This document shows, piece by piece, positions 40,156-51,232 of a DNA stretch of 64,000 bases. Source of the stretch: Sindora glabra. Taxonomy: Eukaryota; Streptophyta; Magnoliopsida; Fabales; Fabaceae. The position numbers and the translations under genes were made by a program. Within the stretch, counting starts at the first letter, position 1; each line of letters begins with the position of its first letter. The DNA lies in the NCBI GenBank assembly GCA_020226215.1, contig CM035228.1, forward strand, positions 1,665,901 through 1,729,900, written 5' to 3'. The notes beneath the pieces were generated by a model. It did not search any database and had not been told where the DNA came from. It saw only the letters and a list, made by a program, of their open reading frames with translations.

Positions 40156-40241
40156 CATTCAACAGGTGAAGGTGCCACATGATCTGTTGTTGCCACATAA
40201 AGGAGGTAACCACAGATCATGCTGGCAGCTTCAACTGCTGC
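40156..40241 (-). ncRNA. MIR167: MIR167 microRNA precursor hairpin
   Basis: miR167 guides cleavage of AUXIN RESPONSE FACTOR 6 and 8 transcripts (established for land plants), thereby controlling auxin output in flowers, roots and ovules. On the minus strand the mature 21-mer lies at 40233-40213, beginning TGAAGCTGCCAGCATGATCT and ending G, matching the canonical family. The opposite arm at 40184-40164 begins GATCATGTGGCA and ends TTCACCT, the usual star form. The arms pair almost throughout, with one bulged G and about two mismatches, and the loop is about 28 nt. The pairing continues below the duplex (CAGT against CTGTTG), as required for DCL1 processing. The 5p position and 2-nt overhang geometry are normal. 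Overlapping open frames on both strands are incidental. Processing is inferred, not seen. Confidence 0.95.
40213..40233 (-). ncRNA. miR167: Mature miR167 (5p)
   Basis: A 21-nt sequence on the 5' arm, reading from 40233 down to 40213, with 5' U as preferred by AGO1. The terminal G distinguishes it from isoforms ending in A or U. Confidence 0.93.
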
Positions 40242-41733
40242 CGGTGCACGCTCTCCAACTTTATGGCATCATCTCATATCATCTTCGTCTTCTTCTCCAA
40301 TTTCGCCTATGTATATTGCATATCTTTTCCTTCAATTCTTCTTTACAAGTTGACAACTGCATAAAAAAGATCCACTCCCAGAATACAAACACGTACCCAG
40401 CAAAGGCTATTTAATAAAGTGGACGGTGGCTTGCCCATTTTTTCCCCTTAGTCTCCCTTTATTTAATAAACTATTTTAATATATTAGGGTAGATTTTTGA
40501 ACCATCTCATCCCATTTTAAGGAAAGACGTAGTTGTAATTAAATATATTTATATTGAATGTACTGAGCTAATTAGGACAAAATACATATTTTTCATTATG
40601 TATTAATGCATATTTCTCCTTAATTTAATGGTGTACTTGTTTTCATTGTTAGTGCACTGAATGAAAAAACAAAATTCTCCTTATCTTGACTTCCGAGAAG
40701 CCAGGCTAGCTAGTTTTGCCGTTTCCAGTGCCATCTCTTTTGTCTCATGTGAGTAAGATCGATCGCTGTCTCGCTTTTCTTTTCTGTATAGATCTTCTGG
40801 CAACTAGTAATGTCCCCTTGGGGATATTTACTGCCTGTGCAGAGAATACAGTGCTGATGAACAACTTGAACCCCCCCCCCCCCCCAATATAAGATATTTT
40901 CAGTTGCGTCTTTTTTTATTACTCTCTCCGTCTCCTTTTTTTTTTTTTTTTTTTGGGAGAGGGTGGGCATTACTCTCTCCTTTTTAATAAGAAAAACTCT
41001 CCTATTCCTTAATTAGAAAGATATGTAGTTATGAAATAGGGATTGAATGAAACACAATTAAAATTTTAGATCAAAATATTATGTATGAATGATATAAATT
41101 GGATAAACAAGAATTTTTAAAAAGCGAGTAATCGAAATTATTACTTATTATACCAAAAACTTTTTATCAATGAAAGATATAAATTTATTGAAAAATTATG
41201 TATACCAAGTGAAATGGTAATCTTTAGTCACGGACTGTAAAAACTCTTAAATATTGGTCATTTGATAATTTAATTTTACCCTTAATTTGAGGAACATGAA
41301 TTGGAGATAAAAAGTAAAACAAATTAAGAGGAAGATATGCAAAAATTCATATGGTCCCAAAATCAAAATGAAGGGAATTGAATCGGATGAGCGAGGCTCA
41401 GGCCACCATATACAGACAATGGAGAGAGATTCCATATGTCCTAATAGACTTTTATTGACTTTAGTTGGATGGTCCTTTCATGCTCTCTTCTTTTCTCCCT
41501 TCAGTGTTTCGTGCGACGTAGGCATCAATTAGGACAGGACCAGCCAAATAAAGCAATGTATATAACACATGCCAAAAGGGGGACCATTTCACAAACTTGC
41601 TCGGTTGAATTGGATTATACATCAAAGTGATAATTACAACACAATGAAGGCATTTTAATCTATCCAATCTTTTATTTAAATAATAACAATTTCACTAAAT
41701 AATTCATGAGTTAAATTGATGAATTAAATGCCT

Positions 41734-41769
<36 letters not shown>

Positions 41770-42334
41770 GTTCAAAAATAAAGTCAAAAAATATGAAAAC
41801 ATAGTATCTGGAAAAGTAATATAGATTATTAGATAGACTATATTTAATAGATGGAAAGATTTTAGTATTATTGATATATCATTATACTTGACTGTAAATT
41901 AATTTCATTTTTTAAGTTAAATTTTACATATTATTTAATGACATATTAATAATTAAATTTGGTGGTGCATCAATATAAAATTATATTACTATCACAAATT
42001 TTTCCTTGAAACAATAGAAGTTCTAATTCTTTAAACGACGGGGCAAAATATTTCCCCCTTCTCTTAAAAAGTTAATGCAAGGGACATTTACGGATTAGTA
42101 TTGGCGGTTTTCTCTTTCGAAATAAACAACATGCAGCATGCTCGCTGAAGCCTATACATTGATGGCCGCTTAGTTTAGCATAGTGAGCGCATTGGGTAGA
42201 ACAGCAAACGCCAATTATTAAATTATTAAGAGGTTGCTAATGGTTTGATTAGCTTTTCACCAATTGAAGTGATATTAGTTAATCAATCAAGTCAATTTGT
42301 TAATTTTTTTAAGTAAATGAATGCGTAATTAAAT

Positions 42335-42413
<79 letters not shown>

Positions 42414-42929
42414 AAAACCAGATATTGATTTCTAAATACAACAAAAAATACAAAAATTTTAAAGAGCATCATATGTCATTTAAGTCTAAGGATTTTCTTG
42501 TCAATTTGTTGATTTTAGTATTTAATAAACAGTATTTTAAATCAATGAATTGGCTCCTCATTCTATCAATTTAAAAACACTAGAAAGTTCTTTGAAACAG
42601 TTGATTTTCATTTTATATAAAAAAATACTTTTACTCATATTTAATAGAATATTTTTTATTAACCTTTTTTTATCATTTACTCATTTTCTGTAATAACATT
42701 TGTTATCTTTTTAATATTAAATAATATTATTATTTGCATAATAATAATGATACTAACATTGAAAACAAAGAATTTGTAAGTTTAATACATATAATGAGTC
42801 ACAGATATTCTTTTTTTTTTTATTAAGATGGGATAATTAACTAAAAACTTAGTATGCATATTTTACGAAATTAAACATGTGTAAGCATAACAAATTTCAT
42901 TAATAAAAAGCATTTCTATTTAAATCTTC

Positions 42930-42970
<41 letters not shown>

Positions 42971-45426
42971 AGTTTTCATGTCTCATATTATTTTAAATTA
43001 TAAGATTTATCTTTATATATAAATAAATATGTACATAATTACAAATTTTTATTCTTAAAATAACTAATTAAAGTTATTGAAATATAAAATAATGTTATAT
43101 GTAGTTTACTAGTAATATAAGAATAAGAAGATGTACTTAAGGAATATTATTTCAATATTTTTTATTATTTGTATTTCATAGATATTTAACTTATTTTTAA
43201 AAAGGAATATAATCCATAGTTTTGAAAATTGGATTGCACTAACTAATTGGATCAATGAACTAGTGCAATTAAGATTTTTGAATTAGAAATGTATTTGAAC
43301 CAATGAAAATCGATCAAAATTGATATAAACTAGTAAAATCGATACAAACTAACCAAAATTAGTAGATTGAACTAGTTTTTTTTAAAATAAAATTTTATAA
43401 TTTTATAATAATTGAGTTGTAATACCTTTGTAATAATATAGATTATTATTTTATTATTTATATTTTATTACTTTAAATATATATTATTAATATACATAAT
43501 TTATATTTTTAACTTTAAAATTGGTTTAAACAAAAAACTAGCGATTGAATTAATGAACTAATATTTTGTTTGGGTTAATGATCGGTTTGATTTTAAAAAT
43601 TATGATTTATTATGATAAATAATATTTTAAAATACAAAATATTATTCAAGTAAAAAATACTTAAATAAATTAAAAAACTCATACCTTTTATATCATTTAT
43701 ATATAAATAATTAATTTTATTAAATATGCTTATACAAATAGCTAATACTATTAATTAATCAAACTAGCTAAAATAATTATTTATTAATTAATTACTAATT
43801 CAATTAATTAAGGAAAATATTACAAGTATTAAAAATAGTATATAAAATTAATTTTTAAATTTTTTATATTTATTAGATTAAATTTTATAAATTTATCTAT
43901 TTATCTTATATTTAATAATAAATTTTAATTTTTATTTGAAAATTAAAGGTTAATTAGTTTGTTTCAGTAGTATGAAAAGTTCTATTTCTTAATAAATAGG
44001 AAAAATATGAGTTAATTGATTAACTATTATCTAACAAATTGGAGGAAATAGGACTTTTGGAAAGTCCTACTTTTCACAAAATATAAAAAGTTATTTATCT
44101 ACCTCCCATTGGATAAGTTATATTTTCTGTATTATTTATGAATATAATGAAAAAAATATTTTTATTAGATTTTGTTAATGATAATTAAAATTTATTAATT
44201 TGTGTTATAATAATATTGATGATATAATAGTCATTTTATTAACACTTTTTAAATATTCAAAGTTGAACCATATAAAATATAAGAAGTTACTTTTTAAGAA
44301 ATGTTACTTTTCATTTATTAATTAAATAATTTTGAATACTTTTAAAAAAATTTACATGAGAAATTATTTCTTTGAAAGTTTAATTTTTTACGAAAAGTTA
44401 CTTCCTGTGTGGATTAAATAACTCCTCAATTTCAAATTTTATTTTTGATATATATAACATGATTATTGTTAAGTATCCCTAAACCCTAAATATGATTATT
44501 ACATGAGAAATTATTTCTTTGAAAGTTTAATTTTTTATAAAAAGTTACTTTGATTAAATAACTCCTCAATTTCAAATTTTATTTTTGATATATATAACAT
44601 GATTAGTTGTTAAGTATCCCATAAATTTTGTAGCGGATTGTGTACCGAAAGAATGAAAGAATGCAAAGATGATATGGCATTAAAATAATGGGTAGTTTAA
44701 TATTGATAGCGCATAATTTATAAAAACATTGAAATTAATTATAGTATGTTTGACCTTTTCAGTGCACTTCAATATATAATTTTCGAAATATTTAGCAATA
44801 CTCTATTACTCATTATTTAATTGCCAAACCAGGCTAAATATAGTGATTCGGAACTTTCTTGTGCATTTTATTCGGTTTCTGTTCTTGATTTTCTCGTCTT
44901 AGGATTGCACTGACGATTGGTGTGGTAAATGTTACTTTTTGATAAATTTTAATTATAATATGCATTTTTACTATCAATTAATTGTTAATTTCGTAGAATT
45001 TATATAAATTAAAAATAATAATTTCTAATTTCTGATACATTGAAAATTAATATTATTTTATTAATTAAAAATAAAAACATATAATTAAAGTATACCCAAT
45101 TTTTAACAGCTTATTTTAAATTAAAAGCAACCCTAAACATGCTAACAAACTTCTTTTATTGAAGGTTAATTACGAAAATATATATGTAATCAATACGTTA
45201 TACTGAAGTTTTGTATGATTAAATTATTTAATTGCAAATTATGCATGATGAGTAGTTTTAGGTTTTTATATTAATATTAATAAACGTTCCAGAAATGTGA
45301 ATAAATAAATAACTGGCTAGAGGATAAGAAATTGAAGATAAATTCACTTTAGAATACAAATGTCAAGAAGAAGACAATTATATGAATAGGGTTACATTTG
45401 GCGTTTGCTTATGGTATTTTCTGAAA
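40242..45426. other. Upstream region of MIR167 and AT-rich intergenic DNA
   Basis: 40242 to about 41700 is less AT-rich and is where the MIR167 promoter should lie (minus strand). It includes a poly(C) run at 40871-40885 and T-rich tracts near 40938. Beyond 41700 the DNA is AT-rich with (AT)n tracts (41736, 42337, 42933) and MITE-like fragments near 43620-44050. No protein gene is supported. Confidence 0.5.
44354..44627. repeat. Tandem duplication of about 147 bp
   Basis: Copy 1 is 44354-44500 and copy 2 is 44501-44627, both starting ACATGAGAAATTATTTC and sharing CTCCTCAATTTCAAATTTT and GATATATATAACATGATTA. Copy 2 lacks about 9 bp (CTTCCTGTGTGG region). Copy 1 ends with a telomere-like CCCTAAACCCTAAA. 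Confidence 0.88.
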
Positions 45427-45740
45427 AATGGGGAATACAATTTATTGGAGAATTTGACGGTTAACATTGATCTTCAACCACCCTCTCATCTTCTTTAAGA
45501 AATTAGAAGGATGTTGAGTTTGAATTGGGATAACTTAAGTGGTGTTTGGTTCACGGGATCTTACATTCTTAAAAAGGGTGGTTGAAGATGAATGGGGAAT
45601 ACAATTTATTGGAGAATTTGACTGTTAACATTGATCTTCAACCACTCTCTCATCTTCTTTAAGAAATTAGAAGGATGTTGAGTTTGAATTGGGATAACTT
45701 AAGTGGTGTTTGGTTCACGGGATCTTACATTCTCAAAAAA
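45427..45740. repeat. 164-bp direct tandem duplication
   Basis: Two copies with period 164 (45427-45590 and 45591 to about 45740), each beginning AATGGGGAATACAA and ending CACGGGATCTTACATTCT. They differ at only a few positions, so the duplication is recent. It duplicates the left end of the adjacent MITE together with its flank. Confidence 0.92.
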
Positions 45741-46037
45741 GTATACATTGTCGGAAATGTGATCACTGAAAATTTAATTAACGAAAATGTAACATTCCCA
45801 TGTTTGGTTCACTGTAAACTTTTCTAAAAATATTTTAATATTATATTCCTATTATATGAGAATCTGAGATATCCACCTCCTCCCATGAGAATATTTTCGG
45901 GGAATGTTGGGTTAAAAAGATTCTCAGAAATGTAATATTCTCAGATATTTTTTTTTAAATTTTGAACTAAACATGAGAATGTAATATTTCCTTAAAACTT
46001 TTTCAGGAATGTTAAAAATATTTCGCGAATCAAACAC
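45706..46037. mobile_element. MITE with GTGTTTGGTTC termini
   Basis: Left terminus GTGTTTGGTTCACGGGAT and right terminus ATTTCGCGAATCAAACAC are inverted repeats (some mismatches). The flanks both contain ACTTAAG (45697-45703 and 46039-46045), suggesting an 8-bp-class target duplication as in hAT elements. The interior is AT-rich with repeated GAGAATnnnATATTTTC phrases and no coding capacity. Confidence 0.65.
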
Positions 46038-46479
46038 TACTTAAGAGGAAGTGCAGAATTTAACTCTATTTATTTTAACAGAAAATATTTTTCATTAAAA
46101 AATTTTATTTATTTTTATAGTGTAAAGAAAAGAAATATAAATTATATAACTTGATTAAAATATTGGAATAAAAAAATAACTTCTTTCTGAGAATAAAAAT
46201 AATTTTATTAATATATTCTTTATATTTAATATTTAATAAATTAATTATTTTATTCTATCCTAACATTTTATAATTATACTCTTTTACATTTTTCTGGGGC
46301 AATCTTATATGGGATATCAGGATATCGTTAATTTCTCTACTTTGGCATGGGTTCGTTACCGACATAGAAGACAATTTGAATCTTCGTTATTTTCCTGGGT
46401 TTGTGTGAACTAGCTTTCTTTTTTTTTTTTTCCTTTTTTCCTCAATATAAAAAAAATCGAAATAAAATATGATATCGAA

Positions 46480-46690
46480 GATAATAAAATGGATAATTTG
46501 TGAAGGAGGCAGGATAAGCATTTCATTCTAAATTCAAATACTTGTTAATTTGTCGTCCCATAATGGAAGTAGGTTACGCACAGTGATTTTAGATTCAAGT
46601 TAAGAAGTTGTGTTTAATTTGACCAATTAAAAGTCACGATTTTCTCACGCTTATCACAAGAAAGAAAAATCTCAGCCATGCAAATTCGAA
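46480..46690 (+). promoter_or_regulatory. Relic promoter block of the first AKR copy
   Basis: Matches the upstream region of the intact AKR gene. Shared blocks include ATGGATAATTTGTGAAGGAG (against ATGGACAATTTGTGAAGGAG at about 50741) and AAAATCTCAGCCATGCAAAT, in the same order and spacing. The copy lies about 1.2 kb before the first surviving exon of the decayed AKR copy, whose exon 1 is gone. It shows that the duplication included the promoter. Confidence 0.6.
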
Positions 46691-47880
46691 CATAGTACTT
46701 ATACATTATATTTGAACGGGGAGAAAGAAATAAAAGAAGAGGGACTTTCTTCTAATTTTAAAGTTGTAATTAAAGATAAAAAAAAGGATTAAAAATTGAT
46801 GTTTAACTTCTCCTCCAAAACTTTTTCTAACTAATCGATTGTAATTAATAAACTATTTAAGCAATCATTAATAACAAGATAAAAAAAATTAGAAAAATGA
46901 GAAATATTCAAATTAAAAGTAAAATTAAAAAAAAGTCTCAAAATCAAATTAAATTAGAGTATTAATCCCTCTAAATTGATGTAAAAGATTAGTCACCGGG
47001 GAAAAGGGTAAAACTATCTTGAAAGTGTGTTAGAGCTCTTAGAGTCACAAACTTTTTTATACCTAATTTCCTAAGTTAGAAAGCTTATTAGACTAAGTAA
47101 ATATATCTCATTAGATTACAAAGAATGGAGCCTTACCTAATGTGAGAGCATATAATCTAATTTTCAATTTAATCTACTAACAATATTTTATTATAATAAT
47201 TTTTGTCATTCAACTTGCAGCTTAAATTTAGTTATTAAAATGGTGTAATTTCATTAAATTCAAAACTTGAAAGTTATTGGATTGAGTCTTAACTAACTTT
47301 GAACATTAGTTTCACCTTAATTAAACTTTTGGAGTTCTAGATGAAGCCTAAAACTAAAACTAGTTCAATTTGAATAGAAATATAACATCAATGTCATAAT
47401 CATTTTTTATTTTCTAAACATCCGAATTGAGTTTTAGCTAAAATATAAAAGTTTTAGAACTTCTTTTAATCTTTTTAATGGTATATAAATCATCAAATTT
47501 TGCTATCTAAAACTCAAGTTATAGTGGAAAACCTAATATAGAATAAAAATTTAACATTAACTAAATAATTTAAAAATATTGAAAAATCGTCACTTAATCA
47601 TATAATAAAATTAATTTTTTAAAATTATGCATATCTAACATACTAAGAGATATAAAATAAAAAACAATATAAATAAAATATTGCATATCAATGATACAAG
47701 CTACGATAAGCAACAAAAATTTTGTATCACCTTGAATGATACCATAAGTCTCTTGAATCCTATTATACTAACAATTACGTTAATATGAATGGTTTCTAAG
47801 GAGTTCTCCTTCTAGAGCATTTTCTTTTTTTTCCCCTTGCAAAATAAATGTACATAATTGTCATTGTGTTAATTTTGTAA
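46691..47880. other. AT-rich spacer where AKR exon 1 was lost
   Basis: Non-coding. By analogy with the intact gene, exon 1 would be expected near 47060, but no first-exon sequence (PRVKLGT) is found. The region around 46980-47160 is of different character and may be an insertion. Confidence 0.4.
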
Positions 47881-47884
47881 GTTG

Positions 47885-49840
47885 CAAAGTTAGGATTTGG
47901 CTGTATGGGACTTTCTGGAGCCTTCAATGATCTTGTTCTAGAAGATGTTGGCATATTTATTATCAAACATGTATTCTATAAAGAATCACATTCTTTGATA
48001 CAGTTGATGCCTATGGACGGAATGGTAACGAAATCCTGGTAAGAAAGGTATGGGAAAGGCAATCACTTATGGTAGTGATTTTATTTACCTCTGCTTGTTT
48101 TAATGGTTCCTTAAATATGATATTCTTCGAACAGATCTTTTAATCTACTTAAGATTTTGGACTACCAATGTATTTATATAGTTTAAAAACTAGATAATAG
48201 ACAATAATGCATAGGATGTCTGGCTATGCTTTTTCAAGTTGATAACAAGCATGAAAGATGGTGATTATTTATTCTTTGTGAAGGATATACTCTGCAATAA
48301 AAGATAGAAAAGATTTTGAATTAGTAATGTTTTTGTAAAGGCTTAGTGGAGCCATTATTTTGATTGTCTTTGATTTGGTAGTTAGGCTATAAAGCAGCTA
48401 CCTAGAGAAAGTGTCCAAATAGCAACAAAGTTTAGTATTGTAAGAGTAGATTTCTCTAATATGATTGTTGAGGATACGTTAGAATAGGTCCAAACATCTT
48501 GATGTGAATGCCATTGATTTTATTACCAGTATAAGGTGGACACATTAATTTCTATAGAGGACACATTTAGTGATATCTCTTTTATAAAATTTATCATTTT
48601 AAGCATATTAATGCAATTAGTTAGTAGGCCTTATGAATTTTTATTAATAGAATCTGATTCATCTAATTAGCATACATTTTTGACACATTTGTTGTATTAT
48701 AAGCAAGTGAAAACTATCAGATTTTCTATTATAGACCTATTAATTCAATAATAAAATATAATATAAAGTTTTTAGTCCAATATTAAAGTGATTAAATAGT
48801 TTAAATCCAATAATAATTTATTCTAACTAATGTGATAATGAGTGGTTCTTAACGATGGATTGACCCATCAATGTTATTAATATAAATAAGGGTTATTACT
48901 CTGAAATCTTATAATTAATTTTGCACACTTCCCATCAGTATCAGAAAATCTTCCCGATCAAGTTCTCATCTACAATTGATAGGAGTAGAAAATTCTTATT
49001 AGAGTTCGTAATTAAGACTAATTACATATAGTTCATAGTTTATAGTAAATCCTAATTTCATACTCACTCGCAATGGATTCATTAGGTAATAATAAATCTT
49101 TTTCCATATTTAATATTATTCTTTTCACATGATTTAATTTGAGATATTATTTTTATAAAATTTAATTTTAACAAAAATTTATGGAAGAGGGGAAAATTAG
49201 GTATACAGGGTTATTAAGGCCAACCCAAATACAATAATGAGAGCACACACAATTCATTCCTTCATAACTCTATAAATAGAGTGTTCACTTTAGACGCATG
49301 ACATTAAGGACAAGATTAATGATGTCGTGCCTATTCATCGTGAGCATCTCCCAAATTTCTTTCATAATTTATTACTATTAACTTGTTTGTTACATGGAAA
49401 AGCATGGTTATTTATTCATGTCCTGGCAATTTGGTATCAGTTTTCCATTAATGTAAAGTTTATTTTCTATTGATAATGGTCAAAAGTTAAACATAAAATA
49501 AGTTTTAAATAGATAAATCTTTATGTTGTTATATTCGTCTAGGCAAAGTAATGTTTGTTTAATGTTTATGTCATGTTTCATTTTCATTAAATAAGTTGTA
49601 TTCCTTGTGCAAGTGTATAATTAATTAATTGTAAAACAATATTTTTCTCTAATCATTATAGGAACATTTGAGATTACAAATCTAGATCAAAATATCAGTG
49701 CCTTAGCGGTGAAACTCTCAACAAAGAATCTTGGAGAAATTTGTGATGTAGTTCCCATTGATGATTTAGTGCTCATAATTATGATGGAATGGAGCACTTA
49801 ATCTAGAACTTTGCCAACACACCTCCACAAAAAGTCCTAA
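47885..49840 (+). pseudogene. Aldo-keto reductase pseudogene (first unit of the array)
   Basis: Remnants follow the exon order of the intact neighbour. The exon 2-like piece (47885-48048) has a lost acceptor (AAG for TAG) and a 1-bp deletion near 47982. The exon 3-like piece (48391-48570) lacks about 30 bp around the EYVRSCCEASL block. Exon 4 is split by an insert at about 48711-49180. Exon 4 then runs directly into the end of exon 6 near 49320, so exon 5 and most of exon 6 are deleted. The exon 7-like piece is 49662-49840, with stops. Intron sequences are also alignable with the neighbour. The copy cannot make an enzyme. Confidence 0.88.
48711..49180. mobile_element. Insertion of about 0.47 kb in exon 4 of the AKR pseudogene
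   Basis: Sequence between GCAAGTGA (exon 4 start) and ATGGAAGAGG (exon 4 continuation) is absent from the intact gene. It contains AATATAAATAAGGGTTATTA, like a TATA region of a plant LTR, and could be a solo LTR. No clear TG...CA ends or target duplication were resolved. Confidence 0.5.
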
Positions 49841-50727
49841 GATCTTCTACTTGAAAGCAAGAATGTAGTAATCCCACTATTCATATTGAAGGTAATACAG
49901 GATTTATTTATTTATTATTTTTAAAAATAATTATTTATTTATTTATTTTTAGAAATAGAAGAATATATTTAATAACTTATTTTTATAATTTATTTTTAAA
50001 AATTGTAACTCTAAATGCATAACTTAAAAATAGAAATAACTTTAGATATTTTTTAATTTTTTAATTTTTAATGTTAATTTTATAATTAAATAAAATATTT
50101 TTTATTTGCAATGCCAATCCTTCTCTATTATTTATTTTTCTTAAATTCAAAAATAATTTTAAAAAATAAATTTTAAATCAATTTTTAAAAATATAAAAAA
50201 TAAATATCTTTCTCTTACACATGAAATTGTGCCTCACTCTTGTATCTAGAATTACTACTCTTAAGTAGGACCGAACTAACTTTGACATCAATTGTTAAGA
50301 AAAATATCTTATTTCCAAATAAATAAGCACTAGGCAATTGGATAATCAAAGTAACACAATAAATACATAAAGAATTTAATATGGAAAACCTTAACTCCAA
50401 ACATAAGAACTACACATAAAAAGACATTCATTGTAAGTTAAGATTATAAATAATGCATATTAAGATTCTCAATTATAATACTATAATTTCTTATTCACTA
50501 TCTCTACATTTCTTTTAAAGTATAATGAGAGTTCTCACATAACTGCCACAAGGACTTTCGTCTACATTTTTAAATTGAATAAAAAGATTATTTACAGTGA
50601 AAAATAATAATTAATTAATAACAATTACGACTATGTCAATAAGTCGTTCCGTAGACTTTATGACTAATTTGATGCGCACTTGGACTGGGCTCATGCTATA
50701 AAATAGGCAGCAATAGAATATGATTAT
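49841..50727. other. Spacer between AKR copies
   Basis: AT-rich up to about 50210, then mixed sequence. Minus-strand frames at 50215-50400 and beyond lack domains. The stretch 50210-50560 has a retroelement-like feel on the minus strand (TTTCCATATTAAATTC, CTAGATACAAGAGTGAGG) but cannot be assigned. Confidence 0.4.
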
Positions 50728-51165
50728 CCTGAAGATTATGAAATGGACAATTTGTGAAGGAGGCAACATAAGGGTACATGTGATTTCAAAATTATAAGTC
50801 ATAAATATCTGGCACTTATTACGGCAATGAAAAATCTCAGCCATGCAAATTAAAGTGGAGGAAGCCATCATCCGTCTACAGAATACAACTAACGAACCAT
50901 CGTGATAGCGAACGAATGGACTGTGATGCCCGGATCCAATTAAAACAGCAGAGACATATGGGATTTGTTTGTTTCCCAAACTTCCCTATCAAAATTATTT
51001 GACTCACAATTAAAAATCTCTGCAAGGTTTTCGACACCTTAATTTGTGTGACATAATCAGTGATCTGTTGGACACAAACACTGACATATTCAGTGACGAA
51101 ACCTATCAGGACCAGAAGAATGAATATCGACTGATATCCATTCTGTCTTTTAGGTGGTGTGCTCC

Positions 51166-51174
51166 TATAAATAA
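51166..51174 (+). promoter_or_regulatory. TATA box of the intact AKR gene
   Basis: TATAAATAA, 59 bp before the ATG at 51233, leaving room for a short leader. The block 50728-50860 upstream is conserved with the promoter relic of the first AKR unit, so it likely holds regulatory sites. Confidence 0.6.
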
Positions 51175-51232
51175 GATAGATCCTAGTCAAGAGATTGGAG
51201 CTAAATTGAAAAAGTGAAGTCTGATAGCCGAC

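Noticed and set aside
40043..40414. 123-codon plus-strand frame and antisense frame 39875-40213 at the MIR167 locus
   Set aside because: The sequence is fully explained by the miR167 hairpin on the minus strand; neither frame shows a known domain.
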